Source of the DNA: Bacteroidota bacterium
Lineage (GTDB): Bacteria > Bacteroidota > Ignavibacteria > UBA10030 > SZUA-254
Direction of reading: 5' to 3'
NCBI GenBank assembly: GCA_020056225.1
Contig: JAGVIE010000030.1
Span: 1-64,000 of the forward strand
Length of the DNA: 64,000 nucleotides
Below the pieces are notes generated by a model that was not told where the DNA came from, did not search any database, and was given only the letters and a program-made list of their open reading frames with translations. Shown piece after piece: positions 9,797 to 17,570 of the stretch; within the stretch, counting starts at the first letter, position 1, and each line of letters opens with the position of its first letter. A program made the translations under genes and the position numbers.

Positions 9797-10669
9797 TTGA
9801 AATACGCATACTATCCCGGATGCAGTCTCGAAAAAACTCAACGGGGCTACGATGAATCGGTCAGAGAAGTCTTCAAAGCGCTCAATCAGGAATTAATTGA
9901 AATCGATGATTGGAATTGCTGCGGAGCAACTGTATATATGTCTGTGAAAGAAACTGTATCGCTTGCCGTATCCTCCCGTAATCTCGCGCTGGCACAAAAT
10001 ATGGGATACGATATCGTAGCACCTTGCAGTTCATGTTTTACGGTACTCTCGAAAACAAATCGCATATTAAATCAAATTCCCGAGATGCATCATGATGTGA
10101 ATGAAGCATTGTCGGAAGCTGGGCTAAACTACAGCGGCAATACCAAGGTAAGGCATCCGCTCGACATATTAATGAACGATGTCGGCATCGAAACGATTCA
10201 GAAGAAGATGAAAAAGAACTTAGGCGGTTTGAAGATCGCGCCATATTACGGATGCCAGATAGTGCGTCCCGATAAAACCTTTGATGATCATGAAAACCCC
10301 GTATTGCTGGATAAGATGTTTAAAAAATGCGGCGCCGAGGTAGTTTATTTTCCGATGAAAGTCAGATGCTGCGGCGGTATGTTGATGACGACATTCGAGG
10401 AAACGGCGTTAAAGCTTAACAAAGAATTACTGGCTTGCGCGGAAGCGCATGGCGCCGACGTTATCGTTACTACATGTCCGCTCTGCCACTTCAATTTAGA
10501 AGCGTATCAAAATAAAATTAACAATATCTATAATACAAATTTCAACGTACCAATTCTTTATTTTACACAACTCTTGGGGATCGTTCTAGGTCTCCCTGAA
10601 AAAAATATTGGATTAGATTCGGTGTTTGTGCCTGTGGGGAAAAAAATCTCCTCGCTTATAATGGCATGA
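9797..10669 (+). CDS. hdrB: Heterodisulfide reductase subunit B-like, two CCG domains
   Basis: HdrB is the catalytic subunit that cleaves disulfides on noncubane [4Fe-4S] clusters held by CCG domains. Both domains are complete. The first has C9, C41-C42 (NCCGA) and C77-x2-C80. The second has a Cys near 153 (YYGCQIVRP), CC near 192 (RCCGGM) and C-x2-C near 231 (CPLC). It begins with TTG, the only start that gives the family's typical MKYAYYPGCS N-terminus, with an AAAGGG box about 9 bases upstream. Bacteria without methanogenic coenzymes use HdrBC-like pairs on other thiol/disulfide or unknown acceptors, so the substrate here is open. HdrA is not next in line but split farther down the region. 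Confidence 0.9.
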   Translation: MKYAYYPGCSLEKTQRGYDESVREVFKALNQELIEIDDWNCCGATVYMSVKETVSLAVSSRNLALAQNMGYDIVAPCSSCFTVLSKTNRILNQIPEMHHDVNEALSEAGLNYSGNTKVRHPLDILMNDVGIETIQKKMKKNLGGLKIAPYYGCQIVRPDKTFDDHENPVLLDKMFKKCGAEVVYFPMKVRCCGGMLMTTFEETALKLNKELLACAEAHGADVIVTTCPLCHFNLEAYQNKINNIYNTNFNVPILYFTQLLGIVLGLPEKNIGLDSVFVPVGKKISSLIMA

Positions 10670-10771
10670 TATGATGATGGGGCTATTCAATAGTGCAGTA
10701 TAGGAAGAGATGAAAAAAATCAAATAACATAATCAATAAACATATTATCCAATAATAGTTAAGGAGTTAGT

Positions 10772-12049
10772 ATGGCTTCGTTAAAAGAAAAATTAGCCCA
10801 AATAATTCCCGGGCTTCGCGAGGAAGTAAAAACCCTCGTGAAAGAACAGGGTGCAAAAGTAATATCAGAAGTAACAATTGAACAATTGTACGGAGGACAA
10901 CGCGGAGTAAAATGTTTGGTCTGTGATACTTCCGAGGTTCCGCCCGATAAAGGATTAATCATACGCGAAAAACCTATCGGAGAATTGCGAGATAAATTAC
11001 CCGAAGAAATATTCTATCTTCTTTGCACCGGAGAGCTTCCCGACGCGGCGGCATTGAAATCTCTTCAGGCGGATTTAGAAACAAGACAAGATGTTCCCCA
11101 GTATGTTTGGGACGTAATGAAAGCAATGCCGAAAGATTCACATCCGATGGTAATGTTCAACACTGCAATACTCGTATTGGAAAAAGAGTCGGTATTTCGG
11201 AAAAAATACAACGAAGGAATGAAAAAGGATATCTATTGGGAGCCGATGTTGGAAGACGCTCTCAATCTTATCGCAAAACTTCCGAATATCGCGGCAGGAA
11301 TTTACCGGATGCGGTTTGGCAAAGGTGAACGCATTGTGCCCAAGAAAGGTATCGATTGGTCGGCTAATTATGTCCACATGCTCGGGCTTGCTGATCCGAA
11401 CGGTGAATTTACAAAGTTGATGCAACTCTATTTAACTTTGCACAGCGACCATGAAAGCGGAAACGTAAGCGCAGCAACAACCGCAACGGTTTCTTCCGCT
11501 CTGTCTGATTTATACTATGCAGTCTCTGCAGGTTTGAACGGACTTGCCGGTCCATTGCACGGACTTGCCAATCAAGAATGCCTCGGATGGGTTTTAGAAA
11601 CGAATAAAAAATTCGGCGGCAAACCTACACCTGAACAATTAAGAAGTTATGCTCAGGAAACCTTGAGCGCCGGAAGAGTAGTCCCGGGATACGGACATGC
11701 AGTATTAAGAATAACCGATCCGCGGTTCGACGCTTTCCTCGCTTTCGGCAAAAAGTATTGCTCGAACGATCCGGTATTCCAAACCGTTTCTAACGTATTC
11801 GATGTTGTGCCCGATGTTTTAAAACAGGTACAGAAGATAAAAGATCCGTGGCCCAATGTTGATGCCGGTTCAGGAGCATTATTGTACCATTACGGAATGA
11901 CTGAATTCGATTATTACACGGTATTGTTCAGCGTTTCACGCGCACTCGGCGTTTCGGCGCAAGCCATCATTGCCCGCGCCATGGGGTATCCGATTGTAAG
12001 ACCAAAATCGGTTACGACTAAATGGGTAAAAGCGCAAGCTGTTAAGTAA
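10772..12049 (+). CDS. gltA: Citrate synthase, mitochondrial/eukaryotic-like type
   Basis: It condenses acetyl-CoA with oxaloacetate in the TCA cycle. The catalytic triad is in place: His in LHGLANQE, His in GYGHAVLR and Asp in NVDAGSG. These motifs and the C-terminal RPKS-type ending resemble animal mitochondrial citrate synthase more than the usual bacterial hexameric or short types. A similar eukaryote-like enzyme is known from Geobacter. The length of 425 aa fits. AAGGAG lies just before the ATG. It lies between hdrB and two malate dehydrogenases, tying carbon flow to the redox operon. A long 11-bp hairpin follows the stop. Confidence 0.93.
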   Translation: MASLKEKLAQIIPGLREEVKTLVKEQGAKVISEVTIEQLYGGQRGVKCLVCDTSEVPPDKGLIIREKPIGELRDKLPEEIFYLLCTGELPDAAALKSLQADLETRQDVPQYVWDVMKAMPKDSHPMVMFNTAILVLEKESVFRKKYNEGMKKDIYWEPMLEDALNLIAKLPNIAAGIYRMRFGKGERIVPKKGIDWSANYVHMLGLADPNGEFTKLMQLYLTLHSDHESGNVSAATTATVSSALSDLYYAVSAGLNGLAGPLHGLANQECLGWVLETNKKFGGKPTPEQLRSYAQETLSAGRVVPGYGHAVLRITDPRFDAFLAFGKKYCSNDPVFQTVSNVFDVVPDVLKQVQKIKDPWPNVDAGSGALLYHYGMTEFDYYTVLFSVSRALGVSAQAIIARAMGYPIVRPKSVTTKWVKAQAVK

Positions 12050-12060
12050 TAGTATTTTTG

Positions 12061-12102
12061 CGATGCGGAGTTTGAAGAATTAAAATCTCTTACTCCGCAT
12101 CG
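12061..12102 (+). terminator. Long hairpin between citrate synthase and malate dehydrogenase
   Basis: CGATGCGGAGT at 12061-12071 pairs perfectly with ACTCCGCATCG at 12092-12102, leaving a 20-nt loop. No T-run follows, so it is more likely an RNA-processing, stability or partial-termination element than a full terminator. Confidence 0.5.
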
Positions 12103-12138
12103 ATAATTAAATCTGAAAAAAAAGAAAGGAAAATTATC

Positions 12139-13089
12139 ATGAAAATTGCAGTTATAGGCGGTGGTAATATTGGCGGCGTTCTGATACAAGAAATTGTGAG
12201 ACGCCGGTTAGCGCGTTACGTTAGTTTGGTAGATGTGAAAGGACCCGATCTATCCAAAGGTAAATGTCTCGACATCGCAGAAGGCGCACCAATTATTTCA
12301 TCGGATGTGGTGGTTGAAGGAGCGAAAGAGTACGACGTTATCGCGGGTGCGGATTTGGTCATTAACACTGCTGGCGTGCCGCGTGCCGCCCGACCTGATG
12401 GCACTATCCCCACGCGGGAAGAATTGCTGGCAACCAATTTAAAGATCACCGATGCGGTGAGCGAGGGCATATCTAAATTCTGCCCGAAGGCGATTGTCAT
12501 CTCTATCGCCAATCCATTGGATGCTATTGTTTATCGTCTGAATATGAATTTAAAACCGTCGCGTGAAAGACTGATGGGTATGGCAGGCGTACTGGATTCT
12601 TCGCGCTACAGATATTTCGTAGCCAAAGAGGCGGGCGTAAGCCTAGAGAATGTGGAAGCCATAGTCCTTGGCGGCCACGGTGACGATATGCTGCCGATCC
12701 GTTCCGCATGTCGTATTGCCGGAATGCCGGTGGAAAAATTCGTTACTGCTGAAAAGTTAGACGCTATCGAAGCTCGTACGCGGCAGGCTGGCGGCGAGGT
12801 GGTTAAGTTGTTGGGCAGCGGCTCGGCTTTTGTTTCCCCGGCATGGGCGGCTTTGGAAATGGCTGAAGCGATTATTTATGATAAGAAAAAAATCATGCCG
12901 GTTTGCACACAACTAAAAGGTGAGTACGGCGTTGATGGTTTATTTATCGGAGTGCCGGTTGTTTTAGGCGCCAAGGGCATTGAAAAAATCATCGTTATGG
13001 ATTTGACTGAGAAGGAAAAAGAAGCCTTCGCCAAGTCCATCGCGTCGGTAAAGAAATCGAGCGATGAAGTTCTGTCCGTGGCGAAGTAA
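12139..13089 (+). CDS. Malate/lactate dehydrogenase-family protein, variant substrate loop
   Basis: This NAD-dependent 2-hydroxyacid dehydrogenase of the LDH/MDH fold interconverts malate and oxaloacetate or a related pair. The Rossmann motif GGGNIGG is at the N-terminus, with the catalytic Asp/His region MAGVLDSSRY and LGGHGDDM and the domain end MDLT. The mobile substrate loop reads PRAARPDGTIPTREELL, about four residues longer than the PRKPGMTRMDLL loop of the next gene, so substrate preference may differ. AAAGGA precedes the ATG. Its codons look richer in G and C than those of its neighbours, which may mean a separate origin. It lies in tandem with a second, standard Mdh but is not a recent copy. 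Confidence 0.85.
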   Translation: MKIAVIGGGNIGGVLIQEIVRRRLARYVSLVDVKGPDLSKGKCLDIAEGAPIISSDVVVEGAKEYDVIAGADLVINTAGVPRAARPDGTIPTREELLATNLKITDAVSEGISKFCPKAIVISIANPLDAIVYRLNMNLKPSRERLMGMAGVLDSSRYRYFVAKEAGVSLENVEAIVLGGHGDDMLPIRSACRIAGMPVEKFVTAEKLDAIEARTRQAGGEVVKLLGSGSAFVSPAWAALEMAEAIIYDKKKIMPVCTQLKGEYGVDGLFIGVPVVLGAKGIEKIIVMDLTEKEKEAFAKSIASVKKSSDEVLSVAK

Positions 13090-13173
13090 ATCACTCAATC
13101 GCAATGCTAGCGGCGAATATAAAGTAAGAACAAACTGATCAAGAGAATTAATTTGTGTGAGCGGAATTTTTAA

Positions 13174-14106
13174 ATGAAGATATCAGTCATTGGCGGTGGA
13201 AATGTTGGTGCTACTTGCGCTCTTATGATTGTTCAGCAAAAGTTAGGCGACGTTGTTTTAGTCGATATTGTTGAAGGAATGCCTCAGGGTAAAGCCCTGG
13301 ATGTGGCTGAAGCGGCGCCGGTTAATCGGTATGAAAGCCATATACTCGGGACAAATAAATACGAAGATATTGCAGGAGCGGATATTGTAGTGGTAACAGC
13401 CGGACTGCCCCGTAAACCCGGTATGACTCGAATGGACTTGCTTCAGAAGAATGCGGAAATTGTAACGCATGCCGCAGAGCATATAAAAAAACTCGCGCCG
13501 AAGTCGATCATAGTTATGATAACAAATCCACTCGATGTAATGACTTATGTGGCATGGAAAGTTAGCGGATTTCCAAAACAGAGAGTTGTTGGAATGGCTG
13601 GCGTTCTGGATTCAACGCGGTACCGCCATTTCATTTCTCTCGAAATGAAAATCGCTATGGAAGATATCCATGCTATGGTGCTTGGCGGACACGGTGACAC
13701 AATGGTACCGCTTCCGCGTTATTCCACGGTATCGGGAATTCCGCTTACACAGTTATTGTCAACGGAAACTATTGCGCGGCTTGTCGATCGGACGCGAAAA
13801 GGCGGAACTGAGATCGTGAATTTGCTGAAAACCGGCAGTGCTTATTATGCGCCTGCGGCTTCAGCGGTTCAAATGGTAGAAGCAATAGTACGCGATTCCA
13901 GACGATTGCTTCCAGCTTCAGCATACCTTGAAGGTGAATTTGGGCTTAAGGAAGTTTTTGCCGGCGTGCCTGTAATCATAGGTAAGAATGGCGTAGAGAA
14001 AATCGTCGAAATCGAGCTGACCGTAGATGAAAAAGAAGCACTGCGGAAATCAGCCGCCGATGTTTCCGAAGGTATAGCCGATTGGAAGAAGATTACTGGT
14101 AACTAA
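13174..14106 (+). CDS. mdh: Malate dehydrogenase
   Basis: It is a standard NAD-dependent malate dehydrogenase of the LDH-like bacterial type with 310 residues. The N-terminal GGGNVGA binds NAD. The loop LPRKPGMTRMDLL carries the substrate-binding arginines that select dicarboxylates. NPLDVMTY, AGVLDSTRYR and LGGHGDTMVPL contain the catalytic Asp and His. It lies 84 bases after the variant paralogue and before the half-HdrA gene. With citrate synthase it would supply or use oxaloacetate and NADH, so it is plausibly co-regulated with the NAD-linked hydrogenase complex downstream. A GNRA-capped hairpin follows the stop. Confidence 0.93.
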   Translation: MKISVIGGGNVGATCALMIVQQKLGDVVLVDIVEGMPQGKALDVAEAAPVNRYESHILGTNKYEDIAGADIVVVTAGLPRKPGMTRMDLLQKNAEIVTHAAEHIKKLAPKSIIVMITNPLDVMTYVAWKVSGFPKQRVVGMAGVLDSTRYRHFISLEMKIAMEDIHAMVLGGHGDTMVPLPRYSTVSGIPLTQLLSTETIARLVDRTRKGGTEIVNLLKTGSAYYAPAASAVQMVEAIVRDSRRLLPASAYLEGEFGLKEVFAGVPVIIGKNGVEKIVEIELTVDEKEALRKSAADVSEGIADWKKITGN

Positions 14107-14117
14107 ATATTTAAAAG

Positions 14118-14143
14118 CTTCCTTCCTCGCAAGAGGAGGAAGT
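14118..14143 (+). terminator. Hairpin after mdh
   Basis: CTTCCTTCCTC pairs with GAGGAGGAAG (one bulged base) around a GCAA tetraloop and is followed by TTATTAAG. It is a weak or leaky terminator at best, and transcription could continue into the HdrA-half gene. Confidence 0.45.
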
Positions 14144-14190
14144 TATTAAGTTGATGACTAACATTCATATAACTTGAGGTTAAAATAAAT

Positions 14191-15048
14191 ATGGAAAAAA
14201 ACGGTCAGGTCCGTATCGGAGTTTACATATGCCATTGCGGCGTCAATATTTCTGCCACAGTGAACGTCGCATCGGTGCGCGACTTCATTGCGAAACAACC
14301 CAATGTCGTGATTGCCCGCGATTATAAATTCATGTGTTCCGACCCGGGACAGAATTTAATTAAGGATGACATAAAAAATCTTGGCGTAAATCGGGTTGTT
14401 GTTGCGGCATGCTCTCCGCTGATGCATGAACTTACATTTCGGTTAGCCGCTGAATCGGGCGGGTTGAACCGCTACCTTGTGCAGATTGCCAATATCCGCG
14501 AGCATTGTTCGTGGATACACGATAATCGTGACGAAGCTACCGGAAAAGCCACTGCTCTTGTTAATGCCGCCGCCAAGCGTGTTGCACTGCACCAACCGTT
14601 AGAGATTACAAAATCGCCGATGAATAAAAACACCCTTATAGTTGGCGGAGGTATCGCCGGCATTCAAGCCGCGCTCGAGATAGCAAATGCTGGATATCAT
14701 GTATATCTCGTAGAGCGCGAGCCAACGATCGGCGGACGAATGGGACAATTTGATAAAACATTTCCGACACTTGACTGCGCCGCCTGTATTTTAACCCCGA
14801 AGATGGTCTCTGTCGGTCATCGCAAAGATATTACGCTTCTTTCTTACTCAGAAGTACAGGATGTTTCAGGTTACCTCGGCAACTTTAAAATAAAAGTGAA
14901 GAAAAAAGCTAGATATGTTGATACGGAGAAGTGCACAGGATGCGGACAATGTTGGAGTAATTGCCCGGGAACACGCATCCCCGCGGGCAGAGCTATCTAT
15001 ATAGATAATAAACTTGTGAATCAGATATCAACAAAACCACAGGAATAA
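14191..15048 (+). CDS. hdrA: N-terminal half of HdrA (split heterodisulfide reductase A)
   Basis: Normal HdrA has about 650 residues. This protein has 285 and covers only the front half. Residues 10-135 are the HdrA N-terminal Cys domain (YICHCG, C49, ACSPLMHE). Residues 148-205 hold the FAD-binding GGGIAG and the LDCAACILTPKM stretch. Residues 248-258 hold the first cluster of the inserted ferredoxin domain (CTGCGQCWSNC). The protein then stops, just after AIYID. The rest of HdrA, from the matching SIYVP onward, is fused to a NuoG-like domain at 21627-23390. Both parts look intact, so this appears to be a split flavin subunit rather than a broken gene. It would hold the FAD of the bifurcating complex. 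Confidence 0.85.
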   Translation: MEKNGQVRIGVYICHCGVNISATVNVASVRDFIAKQPNVVIARDYKFMCSDPGQNLIKDDIKNLGVNRVVVAACSPLMHELTFRLAAESGGLNRYLVQIANIREHCSWIHDNRDEATGKATALVNAAAKRVALHQPLEITKSPMNKNTLIVGGGIAGIQAALEIANAGYHVYLVEREPTIGGRMGQFDKTFPTLDCAACILTPKMVSVGHRKDITLLSYSEVQDVSGYLGNFKIKVKKKARYVDTEKCTGCGQCWSNCPGTRIPAGRAIYIDNKLVNQISTKPQE

Positions 15049-15055
15049 TACAATT

Positions 15056-15430
15056 TTGATAACTATGACGCTGTCGGAAATAGTAGAATCTCTCTCTTGT
15101 GAAGTGTTTACAGGTAATGATCAATTGCATATGAGAGTTGAGTTTGGATGTGCATCCGATTTGATGAGCGATGTACTGGCATTTTCTCAGGCAGGTGCGC
15201 TTCTTCTGACAGGATTAGTGAATAATCAAACAGTTCAAACTGCCTACATCGCGGAAATAAAAGCTATTGTATTCGTAAGAGGAAAGAAACCGAGTCGGGA
15301 AGTAATTTCTCTGGCACAAGATAAAAAAATTCCACTTCTCGGAACACCGTACTCGATGTATGAGGCATGTGGATTGCTCTATAAAAAAGGTCTCGTTCCA
15401 ACGATGGTATGTGTTCCATTCAAAGCATAA
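15056..15430 (+). CDS. DRTGG-domain protein 1
   Basis: It is a small (about 124 aa) DRTGG-domain protein similar to the second copy at 17191. Both share the patterns GCASD-M-S, IVFVRG/IIVQGR-KP/EP and a closing YxAYEA/YEVVG-like segment. Free-standing DRTGG proteins recur next to bifurcating [FeFe]-hydrogenase genes in Clostridia and Thermotogae, where their role is not established, possibly nucleotide or ligand sensing. The start is TTG at 15056 (an AGGAA box about 9 bases away) or ATG at 15065. It follows the half-HdrA by 7 bases and precedes the GHKL ATPase by 1 base, so it is clearly within one operon. Confidence 0.8.
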   Translation: MITMTLSEIVESLSCEVFTGNDQLHMRVEFGCASDLMSDVLAFSQAGALLLTGLVNNQTVQTAYIAEIKAIVFVRGKKPSREVISLAQDKKIPLLGTPYSMYEACGLLYKKGLVPTMVCVPFKA

Positions 15431-15431
15431 G

Positions 15432-15857
15432 ATGGATAAAGCGTTTTCACAAATATATAAAATACAAGGTGGAAATATTTACAATGCCGGAAAGGCATCA
15501 ACTGAGATAAAATCAATTTTAAAACAACTTGGTATTAATTCATTTATTATCCGTCGAGTTGCAATTGCTGCATATGAAGCAGAAATGAATGTGGTTATGT
15601 ATGCGAAACACGCAACTATGACGTTCGAAGTAACACCGAAGCAAATCAACATAATAGTTGAGGATGAAGGACCTGGTATTGCGGATGTTTCGCTGGCGAT
15701 GCAAGAAGGATATTCAACAGCGACACCGGAGATGCGAGAGATGGGCTTCGGTGCCGGAATGGGTTTGCCGAACATCAAAAGAAATTCAGATTCTTTTAAG
15801 ATAGAATCTGTCGTCGGTAAAGGTATAAAATTGGAAATTAAAATAAACATAAACTAA
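15432..15857 (+). CDS. RsbW-like anti-sigma-factor-type ATPase
   Basis: This is a 141-residue GHKL-fold ATPase of the RsbW/SpoIIAB type. Visible boxes are the N box (AAYEAEMNVVMYA), G1 (VEDEGPGI) and G2 (GFGAGMGLPNIKR). The ORF track runs it from 15360, but the ATG at 15432, one base after the preceding stop, gives the normal N-terminus. Members of this family phosphorylate partner proteins or hold sigma factors. In hydrogenase clusters they occur with DRTGG and H-cluster-domain proteins as a presumed regulatory module. No partner sigma factor or STAS antagonist is encoded in the window. Confidence 0.85.
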   Translation: MDKAFSQIYKIQGGNIYNAGKASTEIKSILKQLGINSFIIRRVAIAAYEAEMNVVMYAKHATMTFEVTPKQINIIVEDEGPGIADVSLAMQEGYSTATPEMREMGFGAGMGLPNIKRNSDSFKIESVVGKGIKLEIKININ

Positions 15858-15860
15858 CTC

Positions 15861-17177
15861 ATGCGGAATGACTTTCGTTCCATAAGGATTGACACAGAAA
15901 AATGCGAAGGGCGCATGGCATGTATGCGGGTATGCCCAACACAGGCTATTCGCGTTCGGGGCAGTAAAGCAACGCTTCTTAACGACCGCTGCATAGATTG
16001 CGGCGAGTGCGTCCGTGTTTGTCCTAATCATGCCATTATTCCTCAAACAAGTTCATTTAGCGATTTTTCTAAATTCAAATACACTATCGCACTTCCCTCG
16101 CCTGTTTTTTATTCTCAGTTTGGGAAAGATGTTTCTCCCTCAGTTATCCTTAATGCCCTAAAAAAAATTGGTTTCGATGATGCCTATGATGTTGCTTGCG
16201 CCTCAGAATCGGTAAGTATTGCAATTCAAGAGTATCTCGATTCAAACAAAAGCCCGCGGCCACTGATTGCACCGTTCTGTCCTGCTATTGTCCGGCTTGT
16301 TCAAGTACGTTATCCGAATCTATTGGATAATCTGATTCCTATTGAATCGCCAATGGAAATTGCAGCCCGTGAAGCGAAACATCTCAAAATGAAAGAATTA
16401 GGACTGAAAGAAAAAGAAATTGGCTGCATCTATATTACACCTTGTCCGGCGAAAACCATTTCAATTAAATATCCACCCAGGAAGAAACATTCATTCTTGG
16501 ATGGCACAATTTCAATATCTGAAATTTATCCCTCGTTGGTACAGGTTTTATCTAAATCTAACGGTGATACTATAAAAACAGATATTCGTGGGCTTGGCTT
16601 GGGCTGGCCCATAGTTGGCGGACAAGTTGCTTGCCTAAAAGCCGAAGACTGTATCTCTATCGCCGGTTTGAACGACGTTACAAGAATATTTGAAGAAATT
16701 GAAAATGGCAAACTCAAAGACATACAATATATAGAATGCCATTCTTGTCCAACAGCATGTGTTGGCGGACAACTCACGGTTGAAAATCCTTACATTGCTC
16801 GTGGTCGGGTGCTTCGTGTCGTGAAAAAGTTTGGCAGCGTGCCTTGTCAGGACAGGGATAAAATTCGTGAGCTTTATCAGAAGAATTTCTTCTCATTGCT
16901 TGGGAAAATTTCTCCTAGTCCTGTGGCTCCACTCGATGAAGATATCTCCAGGGCAATCCAAAAAATGCGTCAGAAACAGGAAATATACGACCTGCTGCCG
17001 AAAATCGATTGTGGGGCTTGTGGTGCGCCTTCATGTCAGACATTCGCTGAAGATTCTGTGAAAGATGGAACCTCTATGGGTGAGTGTATTTTTATTTCTA
17101 TGAAAAAATTTGAAACATTAACCGGAAATTTACATGATACCGTCTTAAAACATAGTCGTAAAGTTCGAACAACGTGA
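15861..17177 (+). CDS. [FeFe]-hydrogenase-like H-cluster-domain protein, probably sensory
   Basis: Two N-terminal [4Fe-4S] ferredoxin motifs (CEGRMACMRVCP, CIDCGECVRVCP) precede an [FeFe]-hydrogenase large-subunit domain. The three H-cluster loops are recognisable. L1 is APFCP instead of TSCCP, L2 is TPCPAK and L3 is ECHSCPTACVGG. Four ligand-type cysteines appear to remain, but the proton-transfer Cys that normally precedes the L1 ligand is Phe. A C-terminal Fe-S domain (CGACGAPSCQTF) follows. This layout matches the putative sensory or accessory [FeFe]-like proteins encoded beside bifurcating hydrogenases, not a catalytic HydA. It starts at an ATG 3 bases after the ATPase stop. It probably reports redox state or H2 to the module. 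Confidence 0.8.
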   Translation: MRNDFRSIRIDTEKCEGRMACMRVCPTQAIRVRGSKATLLNDRCIDCGECVRVCPNHAIIPQTSSFSDFSKFKYTIALPSPVFYSQFGKDVSPSVILNALKKIGFDDAYDVACASESVSIAIQEYLDSNKSPRPLIAPFCPAIVRLVQVRYPNLLDNLIPIESPMEIAAREAKHLKMKELGLKEKEIGCIYITPCPAKTISIKYPPRKKHSFLDGTISISEIYPSLVQVLSKSNGDTIKTDIRGLGLGWPIVGGQVACLKAEDCISIAGLNDVTRIFEEIENGKLKDIQYIECHSCPTACVGGQLTVENPYIARGRVLRVVKKFGSVPCQDRDKIRELYQKNFFSLLGKISPSPVAPLDEDISRAIQKMRQKQEIYDLLPKIDCGACGAPSCQTFAEDSVKDGTSMGECIFISMKKFETLTGNLHDTVLKHSRKVRTT

Positions 17178-17190
17178 GGTAATGTGAATT

Positions 17191-17532
17191 ATGAAATTAA
17201 AAGAAATCGTTAAAAAGTTAAAATTATCGGTACGATGCGGTGAGAACAACTTAGACAGAGATGTAACCGGTGGCTGTGCCAGTGATATGCTTAGTAACGT
17301 AATAGCATACAGTAAGAAAGGTGATGTGTGGACAACAATCCAAATTCATGCGAACATCGTTGCTGTGGCGGTGTTAAAAGAATTAGCCGCAATAATCATC
17401 GTGCAAGGCAGAGAACCGGCTGATGATACGATTCAGAAAGCAAAAGAAGAAAACATTCCACTACTTGTTAGCAAACTTTCTGCCTATGAAGTAGTCGGTA
17501 AAATGTACGAGTTAGGTGTTGGAAGAAATTGA
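17191..17532 (+). CDS. DRTGG-domain protein 2
   Basis: At 113 residues it is a paralogue of the protein at 15056. It shares GCASDMLSNVIAY (GCASDLMSDVLAF in copy 1) and the closing SAYEVVGKMYELG segment. A GAGG box precedes the ATG. Its role is unknown. The presence of two copies flanking the H-cluster-domain gene suggests a heteromeric sensor or switch. A 9-bp inverted repeat begins at its stop codon and overlaps the start of the next gene. Confidence 0.8.
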   Translation: MKLKEIVKKLKLSVRCGENNLDRDVTGGCASDMLSNVIAYSKKGDVWTTIQIHANIVAVAVLKELAAIIIVQGREPADDTIQKAKEENIPLLVSKLSAYEVVGKMYELGVGRN

Positions 17533-17570
17533 TTCATTGTAACATTTAACCATCGCCCCATTGAATCAAT
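17528..17570 (+). promoter_or_regulatory. Inverted repeat covering the PHP gene start codon
   Basis: ATTGATTCA at 17528-17536 is complementary to TGAATCAAT at 17562-17570, leaving a 25-base loop. The second arm contains the first two bases of the ATG at 17569. In mRNA the stem would mask the start and could lower or control translation. Confidence 0.4.

Noticed and set aside
14191-15048. HdrA fragment as a decayed pseudogene
   Set aside because: It ends at a domain-compatible point with all motifs intact, and the missing half is present in a co-directional gene.
15479-15850. 123-aa minus-strand ORF opposite the RsbW-like ATPase
   Set aside because: The plus-strand protein has complete ATPase motifs, so the minus ORF is a by-product.
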